Source: JBFLVN01 sp040758475 (lineage in GTDB: Bacteria; JAGRBM01). Taken from it: DNA of 7,930 bases. The stretch lies in assembly GCA_040758475.1 (NCBI GenBank), contig JBFLVN010000174.1, forward strand, positions 1-7,930, written 5' to 3'. Under the pieces are notes generated by a model. The model was not told where the DNA came from. It worked only from the letters and a program-made list of their open reading frames with translations, and made no database searches. Shown here in pieces: positions 1 through 5,959 of the stretch (within the stretch, counting starts at the first letter, position 1; each line of letters opens with the position of its first letter). The translations under genes were made by a program, and so were the position numbers.

Positions 1-437
1 GGAGCCTTGGGGGATTTAGGGAACCGGAAAGAGCAGACGAAGACGCGAAAAAGCCGGAGGAAATCGAAGTCCCGCACCAGCAATCGGAAACCGCCACGCG
101 CCGCCTCGCGGAGCAGGCCGTGCAAGCGCGCATCCATTCCGTCTACCAATCCCAGTGCGCCGACTGCCACGGCGCCACGGGCCGCGGCGACGACTCCGCC
201 CTCGCCAAGGTGAGCGGCGCCCCCCAGGATTTCTCCGACCCGGAATACTGGGCGAAGATCGACCGGGACGATGAAATGGACCGTCTCGAACAAGCCATTC
301 TCGACGGCAAATGGAAGACGGGCGGGCCCCGCCGCATGCCCCCCTTCCGGGGCCAACTCTCCGATGAAGAAGTGAAACTGATGATCGGCTACTTGCGGGG
401 AATGGCGGGCGTGAAGGAAGCGGATAAGAAGCCATAG
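1..437 (+). CDS. c-type cytochrome, class I mono-haem domain (5' partial)
   Basis: The reading frame is open from the left edge (first full codon at base 3) to a TAG at 435-437, giving 144 visible residues. Residues 1-45 are a charged, Glu/Lys-rich, probably flexible segment. A single haem-attachment motif CADCH follows at visible residues 52-56 (codons from base 156), so His56 is the proximal ligand. Met112, in RRMPPF, is the likely distal ligand, and a typical C-terminal helix (LSDEEVKLMIGYLR) closes the domain. This pattern fits the cytochrome c / cbb3-type cytochrome c family, which carries electrons outside the cytoplasmic membrane. A GTG at 120 could start a shorter frame, but that product would have no export signal, and haem c is attached only after export. 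The true start, with a signal peptide or membrane anchor and perhaps further domains, should therefore lie upstream of the window. The redox partner is unknown. The gene converges with the response regulator at 460-2547. Confidence 0.88.
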   Translation, partial: SLGGFREPERADEDAKKPEEIEVPHQQSETATRRLAEQAVQARIHSVYQSQCADCHGATGRGDDSALAKVSGAPQDFSDPEYWAKIDRDDEMDRLEQAILDGKWKTGGPRRMPPFRGQLSDEEVKLMIGYLRGMAGVKEADKKP

Positions 438-456
438 GGCGAGGCGTGCCTCGCCC
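437..456. terminator. Perfect inverted repeat between convergent genes, possible bidirectional terminator
   Basis: GGGCGAGGC, a central GT, then GCCTCGCCC form perfect 9-base arms. A real hairpin would be 8 bp with a 4-base loop (CGTG). It begins on the last base of the cytochrome stop codon and ends four bases before the stop codon of the convergent response regulator. The position and the GC-rich stem fit a shared terminator. Neither strand has a following T-run, so it is not a textbook intrinsic terminator. It may instead act as an mRNA 3'-end stabiliser. Confidence 0.5.
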
Positions 457-459
457 CCG

Positions 460-2547
460 CTACGCCCCCGACACCGCCCGGAGGGGAAAGGCCTTGCGGA
501 TCATGCCGCCCGCCTGCTCCGGGTCCAGGGGCATGGAGAAGAGCGCCCCCTGCCCCCGGTGGCAGCCCATCCGGACGAGGGTGGCCCGCTGACGCTCCAT
601 TTCGACCCCCTCCGCGATCACCTCGATCCCGAACTTCCCCGCCAGATCGAGGATGGCGCGCACGATCTCGTTGGCTTCCCGGTCCTGGTCGAGCCGCGCG
701 GTAAAGGAGCGGTCTACCTTGAGGGCGTTGGCCGGAAGCCGGTGGAGGTACTGGAGGGAGGAATACCCCGTTCCGAAATCGTCGATGCAGATCCGCACGC
801 CCAGGTCCCGGATCTTCTTCAAAAGCACGCTGGCCGAGTCGATGTCCTCGGCCAGGGCGCTCTCGGTGATTTCGAGGATGAGGCTGGAAGGGGGAAGCCC
901 CGAATTTTCGAGAGCTTGTTGCACCGTGAGAAGAATATCCCCCTGGCTGAACTGGCGGGTCGAAAGATTGGCCGATACGGAAAGAGGGAGTTCTTCTCCG
1001 TAGACTTGCCGCCACTCCTGGAGCTGGGAGCAGGCTTCTTCCACCACCCACTGGCCGAGCGGCACGATGAGGCCCAGTTCCTCCGCGATCGGGATGAATT
1101 CGATGGGCGAGACGTACCCCCGCTGCGGGTGGTTCCAGCGGACGAGCGCCTCAATTCCGGCCAGGGTGCCCGTCGAGAGATCGACGATGGGCTGGTAGTG
1201 GTTCAAAAATTCCTTGCGCCGGATGGCCTGCCGCAGGTCGGTCACGAGGGCCATGCGCTGGACAGCCGCCTCCCGCATGGTGGCGTTGAACATCTCAAAG
1301 CGGGCGCGCCCCCCCGCCTTCGCCCGGTACATGGCCGTGTCGGCGTCGCGCAGGAGTTCTTCGGCCTGCTGGTAGCCCGAATGATTGATGACGATGCCGA
1401 TGCTCGCCGTCGAGAAAACTTCCTGGTCCCTCACCCGGACGGGCTGCACGAGTTCGGCTTCGATGCGCCCCGCGATCTCCTTGGCTTCCTCATTGTCCCG
1501 CACGCCTTCGAGGAGGATCGTAAATTCATCGCCCCCCAGGCGCGCGATCATGTCCCCCGGCCGGATGCAGTTCTTGAGGCGCTGGGCGGTGGCGACGAGG
1601 AGCTCGTCGCCTACGGCGTGGCCCAGGCTGTCGTTGATCATCTTGAAACGGTCCAGGTCCACGAAGAAGAGGGCGAAGGGCTGGCCGCCGCGGCGGCGGT
1701 TGATTTCGAGGACCGTGTTGAGGCGTTCCATGAAAAGGGCGCGGCTCGGAAGGCCCGTGAGCGCGTCGTGAACACCCCGCATGGTCAAATCCGTGTGGGA
1801 GCCGGCCATGCGGACGGCACGCCCATCGGCGGCCCGCTGGGCCACGCCCCGCGAAAGAACCCAGCAGTAGTGGCCCGATTCGTGGCAGGCCCGGTACTCG
1901 CTCTCGAAGTGATCGGTGAGGCCGAGGAGGTGCTCTTCCACCCGGCGCTTCACCCGCATGCGGTCTTCGGGATGAATCCGTTCGAACCACCCTTCTTCCG
2001 GATTGATTTCCCCGGGCACGGGCTTGAGGCCGAGGAGCGAGTACCACCGGGCGGAAAGGAAAATCCGGCCTTCCACGAGGTCCCAGTCCCACAGGACGTC
2101 GTTCGCCCCTTGTGCGGCGAGCGCGTAGCGCTGCTCGCTCTTCTTGAGGGCGTCTTCGACCCGGTTGCGTTCGATCCGGTGTTCGAGCTGCCGGAGGGCG
2201 ATAGCGAGGCGCACGCCGGCCTGGGCGATGTCCACCGGCTTGGCGAGGTAATCGTCGGCCCCCGCGTCCAGGACCGCCCGGAGGTCGGCCGCGTCCGTGC
2301 GGGCCGTCACCATGAAAACGAAAGTGTCGCGGCCTTTCGGGTGGGAGCGGATTTTCCGGCAGAGGTCCAGGCCGGTCATGCCGGGCAGCATCCAATCGAG
2401 GATCGCCATGGCGGCCGGTTCGCGCTCGTAGTATTCCCAGGCCGATTCCCCCGTCGCGCACGAAAGGACTTCGTGCCCCTCGGCGGAGAGGATTTTCTCC
2501 AGGAGGCGGCGGGAAGGCAGGTCGTCGTCTACCAGCAAAATCTTCAT
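460..2547 (-). CDS. Response regulator with REC-PAS-GGDEF-EAL domains (c-di-GMP synthesis/breakdown)
   Basis: The protein has 695 residues. Residues 1-120 form a receiver domain with acidic pocket D7-D9, phospho-acceptor D51, T81 and K103 all present. A charged, probably helical linker (about 113-140) leads to a PAS fold with a PAC tail (about 140-258). The GGDEF domain (about 260-425) keeps the diguanylate cyclase residues: D297, N305, D314 and GGDEF at 338-342. It also has an RxxD product-inhibition site (R329-D332), placed five residues before GGDEF. The EAL domain (about 436-690) keeps E466 of EAL, N527, E559, DDFGTG at 589-594, K610, E646 and Q666. Both catalytic halves therefore look intact, so the protein could make and degrade cyclic di-GMP under phosphorylation control; net activity cannot be read from sequence. 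No transmembrane segment is seen, so it is cytosolic. No histidine kinase is adjacent. The ATG at 2547 gives a canonical receiver N-terminus (MKILLVDDD), but no clear Shine-Dalgarno precedes it. Confidence 0.96.
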   Translation of the reverse strand: MKILLVDDDLPSRRLLEKILSAEGHEVLSCATGESAWEYYEREPAAMAILDWMLPGMTGLDLCRKIRSHPKGRDTFVFMVTARTDAADLRAVLDAGADDYLAKPVDIAQAGVRLAIALRQLEHRIERNRVEDALKKSEQRYALAAQGANDVLWDWDLVEGRIFLSARWYSLLGLKPVPGEINPEEGWFERIHPEDRMRVKRRVEEHLLGLTDHFESEYRACHESGHYCWVLSRGVAQRAADGRAVRMAGSHTDLTMRGVHDALTGLPSRALFMERLNTVLEINRRRGGQPFALFFVDLDRFKMINDSLGHAVGDELLVATAQRLKNCIRPGDMIARLGGDEFTILLEGVRDNEEAKEIAGRIEAELVQPVRVRDQEVFSTASIGIVINHSGYQQAEELLRDADTAMYRAKAGGRARFEMFNATMREAAVQRMALVTDLRQAIRRKEFLNHYQPIVDLSTGTLAGIEALVRWNHPQRGYVSPIEFIPIAEELGLIVPLGQWVVEEACSQLQEWRQVYGEELPLSVSANLSTRQFSQGDILLTVQQALENSGLPPSSLILEITESALAEDIDSASVLLKKIRDLGVRICIDDFGTGYSSLQYLHRLPANALKVDRSFTARLDQDREANEIVRAILDLAGKFGIEVIAEGVEMERQRATLVRMGCHRGQGALFSMPLDPEQAGGMIRKAFPLRAVSGA

Positions 2548-2720
2548 GATGGGCCGGGCCCAAACCCCAAGGGGACACCGGCGCCCGTCACCCGATCGGT
2601 GCGCGCCGAGAAGCGTCCCTCAAGTCCCCGCGGAAGGCTCTATGTTGCCCGTGGGAACAAGGGATTCCAAGGGCGTGGCCCAGCCTGCCCTTTCGGGATA
2701 ACCCCCTGTTTTTAAACGCG
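2548..2720. other. Intergenic gap between hpnA and the response regulator
   Basis: These 173 bases separate two minus-strand genes. The hpnA-proximal end has an AT-rich patch (GTTTTTAAAC at 2708-2717), and there is an interrupted inverted repeat AAGGGC...GCCCTT with a 12-base loop around 2668-2692. Neither structure is followed by a T-run in the minus-strand direction. I see no confident promoter for the response regulator. The spacing suggests it is not tightly co-transcribed with hpnA. Confidence 0.4.
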
Positions 2721-3755
2721 CTAGGCCGCTTCCCGGCGGTACCGTTCGATGAATTTCTTGCTCTTGATGTACCCGTTCTCGATGAACCAATCGATGGCCC
2801 GCCGGACGGCGGGTTCCAGGGGCTTGGGGTCGAAGCCCAGTTCCTTGCGGGCTTTTGAATTGTCGTAATAAAGGGGGTTCTTCGCGTAGCGAAGGCTCCC
2901 GCCCGTAAGGAGCGGCCGCTCGCGGGTCACGTGGTCCGCCCGGTATTCGAGCAGGTCGCCCAGGGGCACGACGAGCGAGAGGGGAACCCTCCGGGGTTTG
3001 ACGGACATACCCGTCACCCGCGAAAAGAGATCGAAGAGCTCGGGCATGGTGAAGTTCTGGTTGGAAAGGAGGTAGCGCTCCCCCACGCGGCCTTTCTCCT
3101 CCGCGAGCACGTGCCCCCGGGCCACGTCCTCCACGTCCACGAGGTTCACGCCCGTGTCGAAGTAGAAGCGGAGAATCCCCTTGGCGATCTCGACGAGCAT
3201 CTGCCCCGTGGGGGTCGGGCCGATGTCCCTCGCGCCGATGGGGCCGGCCGGGTTGCAGAAAACGAGGGGGAGCCCCTCGCGAGCGAAGGTCTTCGCTTCT
3301 TCCTCCGAGAGCCATTTGGAATAGACGTAGTCGTTCGCCTTCCCCATCTGGTTGCAGGCGACGCTCTCATCGGAAGGGCTTCCATCGCCCCGGAATCCCA
3401 CGGCCGCGATGCTGGAGGTGTAAACGACCCGGTCGAGGTTTTTCTTGAAGGCCGCCCAGAGGACGTTGAGCGAGCCGATGCAGTTCACTTCGTACATCTT
3501 CTCGCGTTTCGGAAGCCAGAGGGCATAGATCGCCGCGAGGTGAAAGAGGCGGTCCACCCCCTCCATCGCCTGGCGGACCGATGCGGGATCGGTCACGTCC
3601 CCCCGGACGATCTCGACGTCGAGGCCTTCGATGTTCTTGGCGTTTTCGTTCGGAAGCAGGAAAGCTTTTACTTCCCGGTTGCGCGCGAGAAGCTCCCGCA
3701 CCACGTGGGAACCGATGAACCCCGCGGCCCCGGTCACAAGCGTCTTCTTGGCCAT
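2721..3755 (-). CDS. hpnA: HpnA, hopanoid-associated NAD(P)-dependent sugar epimerase/reductase
   Basis: The protein has 344 residues and is an extended short-chain dehydrogenase/reductase. The Rossmann glycine motif TGAAGFIG has G9, G12 and G15. The catalytic set is S114/S115 in VYTSS plus Y143 and K147 (YVYSK). Family-specific stretches match the hopanoid-associated epimerase HpnA: FHLAAIYALW (71-80), NPAGPIGARDIGPTPTG (168-184) and DTGVNLVDVEDVARGH (200-215). The length is normal for that family. The reaction in hopanoid side-chain chemistry is not firmly established, and plant-type dihydroflavonol reductases are a related alternative. The open frame extends 27 codons further upstream. I chose the ATG at 3755 because it sits directly before the Rossmann strand and has a GGAGGG ribosome site 9 bases upstream. 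The hopanoid assignment is strengthened by hpnC, hpnD and hpnE about 2.2 kb away. It is transcribed away from the membrane-protein gene at 3877. Confidence 0.9.
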   Translation of the reverse strand: MAKKTLVTGAAGFIGSHVVRELLARNREVKAFLLPNENAKNIEGLDVEIVRGDVTDPASVRQAMEGVDRLFHLAAIYALWLPKREKMYEVNCIGSLNVLWAAFKKNLDRVVYTSSIAAVGFRGDGSPSDESVACNQMGKANDYVYSKWLSEEEAKTFAREGLPLVFCNPAGPIGARDIGPTPTGQMLVEIAKGILRFYFDTGVNLVDVEDVARGHVLAEEKGRVGERYLLSNQNFTMPELFDLFSRVTGMSVKPRRVPLSLVVPLGDLLEYRADHVTRERPLLTGGSLRYAKNPLYYDNSKARKELGFDPKPLEPAVRRAIDWFIENGYIKSKKFIERYRREAA

Positions 3756-3764
3756 TGGAATGGA

Positions 3765-3774
3765 CCCTCCCCTC
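3765..3774 (-). promoter_or_regulatory. Ribosome binding site that fixes the hpnA start
   Basis: Read on the minus strand, this is GAGGGGAGGG, with the GGAGGG core ending 9 bases before the ATG at 3755. It supports that start over the longer upstream frame, which would extend into the intergenic region. Confidence 0.7.
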
Positions 3775-3785
3775 GGACGGAAGGA

Positions 3786-3814
3786 AGAATGGCGGCGGGA
3801 AAAAGGGAGTTCAA
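3786..3814 (-). promoter_or_regulatory. Possible sigma70-type promoter for hpnA
   Basis: On the minus strand TTGAAC (3814-3809) and CATTCT (3791-3786) are 17 bases apart. The -35 matches the consensus at four of six positions, the -10 at only three. It lies about 30 bases upstream of the hpnA start. This is a motif guess only. Confidence 0.28.
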
Positions 3815-3830
3815 TCCCCCGATTGCGGGG
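3812..3830. repeat. Two overlapping short inverted repeats between divergent genes
   Basis: CAATC-CCCC-GATTG (3812-3825) and CCCCG-ATTG-CGGGG (3817-3830) are each perfect 5-base inverted repeats with 4-base spacers. They share bases, so the two hairpins are mutually exclusive. The element touches the proposed -35 sites of both divergent promoters, so an operator is possible. The arms are short enough that chance is also possible. Confidence 0.35.
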
Positions 3831-3852
3831 CGGCACCTCCTCGGTTTAGAAT
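3823..3852 (+). promoter_or_regulatory. Possible sigma70-type promoter for the membrane-protein gene
   Basis: TTGCGG (3823-3828) and TAGAAT (3847-3852) are separated by 18 bases. The -10 matches the consensus at five of six positions, while the -35 matches mainly in TTG. Transcription would start near 3859, leaving a short leader before the TTG at 3877. Confidence 0.38.
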
Positions 3853-3876
3853 CCCTTCCTTTGGGGGTGGGCTCCT

Positions 3877-4806
3877 TTGGAAGGCGAAATCGCGAAAGAA
3901 ACCGGATTGTCGCTGCGGATCGTTGTTCCGTGGCTGCTTGCCATCGGCGCTTCCATCTGGGCGTACGTCCAGTGGGTCCTGGCTCGCACCAAGCGCGAAG
4001 TCACTTGCAAGATCAAACGCTCGCCTCTTGTCACCAAGGATGCCGCGCGCCTGGGCGATGCGGTCAAGGTGCTCGTCCAAGGCCAGGAAGTGAAAAACCC
4101 CTGGCTCTTCACCTTCCGTTTTACCAACACCGCGCCGGCGCCTTTCTCCGAATCCCAGTACGAAGAGAGCTTCCGGATCGAAATTCCCGAAACCTGCCGC
4201 CCCCTGTGGGCCCGGGCGGGAGGAAGCTCGCGCAGGGGGTTAAAGAGCGAACCCCGGCTCGAAGGCGGCGCGCTCCTCGTCCCCGTGCGGGAATTCCGCA
4301 AATCGGGATCGTTCGAAGTCCTCCTGGCGGCCGATCTACCGCAAGAACTCTGGGGCTACGAGCCCAAGTTCGAAATCACCCACGACCTGCGAGTGATCGC
4401 GGGCATTCCCGTGGTGGAGCCGCCGGCGCCGCCCAAGCCGGTTCCCGCTCCTCCGCCTGCGCCCTTGTGCGCCCCCGCGCCACCTTCCCCGGTCGCTGCT
4501 CCCGCTGCGGCATCCGCCCCCGTGGCGGCGCGGCAAGCCGAAGAGGAAACCCTTCCAGAAGAGTTGCCTGCGCGCTCTTCCGTCTGGGAAATCCTCTCGC
4601 CTTCGCTCATCGCGGCGGCCGTACTCTCGGCCGCCACGTCGGTCTTTTTGATCTTCGCCGAATTCCTGCGGGATGGAGAGTTCCCGCACCTCGCCGAAAT
4701 CCCCGGCGTGCTGCGGGTGGTCAAGTACGTTTTCGTGGCGGGGTTCGGACTCGTCTACTACATGCTCTGGACGGACAAGAAACGGCGCGAAGGAATGGTG
4801 GAGTAG
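3877..4806 (+). CDS. Uncharacterised membrane protein: TM, soluble domain, Pro/Ala linker, two TM
   Basis: I do not recognise a named family. The predicted product has 309 residues. A first membrane segment (about 13-36) is followed by a soluble region (about 40-175) that looks beta-rich. Residues 179-220 are a low-complexity Pro/Ala linker (runs such as PPAPPKP), followed by an acidic patch. Two more membrane segments come at about 240-262 and 277-298, and the tail is KKRR. Positive charges after the first segment (ARTKR) and at the C-terminus both predict that the soluble domain and tail face the cytoplasm, with the N-terminus outside. The soluble domain (a 'spL' strand, a 'VxVxGxxVxNPwLfxFRFtNt' core, then an Ex-rich strand) loosely resembles uncharacterised bacterial membrane proteins I recall; this is weak. 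The start is TTG at 3877, preceded by GGGGGTGG at 3863-3870; a TTG at 3907 is an alternative. It is divergent from hpnA and 40 bases upstream of tag. Confidence 0.75.
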   Translation: MEGEIAKETGLSLRIVVPWLLAIGASIWAYVQWVLARTKREVTCKIKRSPLVTKDAARLGDAVKVLVQGQEVKNPWLFTFRFTNTAPAPFSESQYEESFRIEIPETCRPLWARAGGSSRRGLKSEPRLEGGALLVPVREFRKSGSFEVLLAADLPQELWGYEPKFEITHDLRVIAGIPVVEPPAPPKPVPAPPPAPLCAPAPPSPVAAPAAASAPVAARQAEEETLPEELPARSSVWEILSPSLIAAAVLSAATSVFLIFAEFLRDGEFPHLAEIPGVLRVVKYVFVAGFGLVYYMLWTDKKRREGMVE

Positions 4807-4846
4807 GATTTCCGGCCTCTCTTGCCATTCCCTCTGTAAATTAACG

Positions 4847-5422
4847 ATGGCAGCCAAAGCAAAAAAGCGGTGCGCGTGGTCCGAGTCCTCTCCGCTCATG
4901 ATCGCCTACCACGACCGGGAGTGGGGCCGCCCGACCCATAACGACCGGGTACATTTCGAGTTCCTCGTCCTGGAAGCCGCCCAGGCCGGCCTTAGCTGGT
5001 CGACCATCCTCAACAAGCGGGAAGGCTACCGGAAGGCTTTCAGCAATTTCGATCCCGTGAAAGTGGCCCGGTACACCCCGGCCAGGATCAAAAAGCTCCT
5101 GCTCGATCCGGGAATCGTCCGCAACCGGCTGAAAGTCGAAGCCGCGGTGAACAATGCGAAGCGCTTCTTGGAAGTGCAAAAGGAGTTCGGCAGCTTCGAT
5201 GCCTATTGCTGGCGGTTCGTGGGCGGCAAGCCCATCATCAACAAGCGGAAGTCCCTCAAAGACATCCCCGCCACCACGCCCGAATCGGACGCCTTCAGCA
5301 AGGATTTGAAGGAAAGGGGCTTCAAGTTCGTGGGTTCAACGGTGATCTACGCCCACATGCAGGCGGTCGGAATGGTGAACGACCACACCGTCGATTGTTT
5401 CTGCTATAAAAAATCGCGCTAA
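4847..5422 (+). CDS. tag: DNA-3-methyladenine glycosylase I
   Basis: The protein has 191 residues, close to the 187 of the E. coli enzyme. It removes 3-methyladenine from alkylated DNA, the first step of base excision repair, in the cytoplasm. The HhH-superfamily zinc site is complete: C9, H22, H180 and C184 match the spacing of E. coli Cys4, His17, His175 and Cys179. The base-recognition segment LEAAQAGLSW (42-51) includes E43, equivalent to E. coli Glu38, and W51. The sequences YHDREWG (21-27), FDPVKVA (68-74), RGFKFVGSTVIYAHMQAVG (157-175) and NDH (178-180) are family hallmarks. The frame stays open upstream, but the ATG at 4847 gives the conserved N-terminus. No Shine-Dalgarno is visible before it; the preceding bases are an AT-rich TGTAAATTAACG. 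The gene lies 40 bases after the membrane-protein gene and may be co-transcribed, or expressed from its own weak promoter. Confidence 0.96.
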   Translation: MAAKAKKRCAWSESSPLMIAYHDREWGRPTHNDRVHFEFLVLEAAQAGLSWSTILNKREGYRKAFSNFDPVKVARYTPARIKKLLLDPGIVRNRLKVEAAVNNAKRFLEVQKEFGSFDAYCWRFVGGKPIINKRKSLKDIPATTPESDAFSKDLKERGFKFVGSTVIYAHMQAVGMVNDHTVDCFCYKKSR

Positions 5423-5447
5423 AGCGGCTGGACGTTCCCGGGTGCCC

Positions 5448-5837
5448 TCAGCTCTTCCGGTCGCTCTCGACGATGGCGCAGCAGTCTTCCATCTCCCACA
5501 CCATCACGCGGCTCACCCAGACACGCTCCGAGTCGAAGACTTTGGATAATTCCTGCAAATAGTAGTTCGCCAGATTTTCCGCCGACGGGCTTATTTTGTC
5601 GAAAGGCGGGACTTCGTTGACGATCTTGAAAGCAAGCCGGTCGCGGACCTTGTAAAGTTCCCGTTCCATGTCGAAGAAATCGACGACGAGGTCTTTCTCG
5701 GTCCGGCCGTTGCACTTGATGAAAAAGCGCACGCGCCAGTTGTGGCCGTGCATGGTCTCGGCCGGGGAGCCGTCTTTGTAACGGAGGAAGTGGGCACCAG
5801 CCCAAACAGTTTCTCTAAATACTTCGAAGGTCGGCAT
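5448..5837 (-). CDS. 6-pyruvoyl-tetrahydropterin synthase / QueD-like protein lacking canonical catalytic residues
   Basis: The predicted product has 129 residues, normal for this family. The zinc ligands of the fold are kept: H16 in the GAH segment and H30/H32 in MHGHNW. VDFFDMERELYK (52-63) and SPSAENLA (83-90) are typical, and E115 in VMVWEM matches the pterin-anchoring Glu of E. coli QueD. An ungapped comparison with remembered E. coli QueD shows losses. The catalytic Cys, four residues before HGH, is A26. The Asp-His-His of the RLDHHYLN segment reads A-F-K here (RLAFKIVN, 67-74). A Glu (E27) stands three residues before HGH, giving the ExxHGH pattern I associate with PTPS-III paralogs that replace dihydroneopterin aldolase in folate synthesis. 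Normal QueD or PTPS activity is therefore doubtful. The ATG at 5837 is chosen by family length; an ATG at 5849 is an alternative, and neither has a good ribosome site. It converges on tag and diverges from hpnC. Confidence 0.85.
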   Translation of the reverse strand: MPTFEVFRETVWAGAHFLRYKDGSPAETMHGHNWRVRFFIKCNGRTEKDLVVDFFDMERELYKVRDRLAFKIVNEVPPFDKISPSAENLANYYLQELSKVFDSERVWVSRVMVWEMEDCCAIVESDRKS

Positions 5838-5854
5838 AGGGGGGCCCATCCTAG

Positions 5855-5871
5855 CGGCGGCCCCGCCGCCG
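5855..5871. repeat. GC-rich hairpin in the divergent leader before hpnC
   Basis: CGGCGGC-CCC-GCCGCCG is a perfect 7-base inverted repeat with a 3-base loop. It sits 18 bases upstream of the minus-strand ATG at 5837 and about 90 bases upstream of hpnC. Transcribed leftwards, it would fold in the short leader of the pterin-synthase-like mRNA and might limit its translation. In such GC-rich DNA it could also be chance. Confidence 0.4.
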
Positions 5872-5959
5872 TCAAGCCAGCCGCCTTGCCCCCGAAGGAG
5901 CGCGCCGGATAGGTTGCTTCGGCTGATTGTACGATCGGGTACCCAAGCGGGTGAGGGCG

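Noticed and set aside
120..437. GTG at 120 as a true start of the cytochrome
   Set aside because: A start so close to the haem motif leaves no export signal, and the frame stays open to the window edge.
559..2715. Long plus-strand open frame (718 codons) antisense to the response regulator
   Set aside because: Its translation shows no domain or motif. The minus-strand frame has four intact, well-conserved domains. Long antisense frames are expected in GC-rich genes.
3756..3836. 27-codon upstream extension of hpnA
   Set aside because: It places extra residues before the Rossmann strand, covers a good ribosome site, and is not typical of the family.
2931..4844. Plus-strand open frame crossing hpnA, the intergenic region and the membrane-protein gene
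   Set aside because: It ignores the boundaries of two well-supported genes, is rich in Arg/Pro/Gly, and shows no recognisable domain.
5408..5426. Minus-strand terminator for the pterin-synthase-like gene (CGCT-TT-AGCG followed by six T)
   Set aside because: The T-run is suggestive, but the stem is only 3-4 bp with a tiny loop, and the bases are the last Lys and stop codons of tag.
5886..5915. Sigma70-like promoter for hpnC (TTGCCC, 18 bases, TAGGTT)
   Set aside because: Only three of six -10 positions match, and several equally weak alternatives exist nearby.
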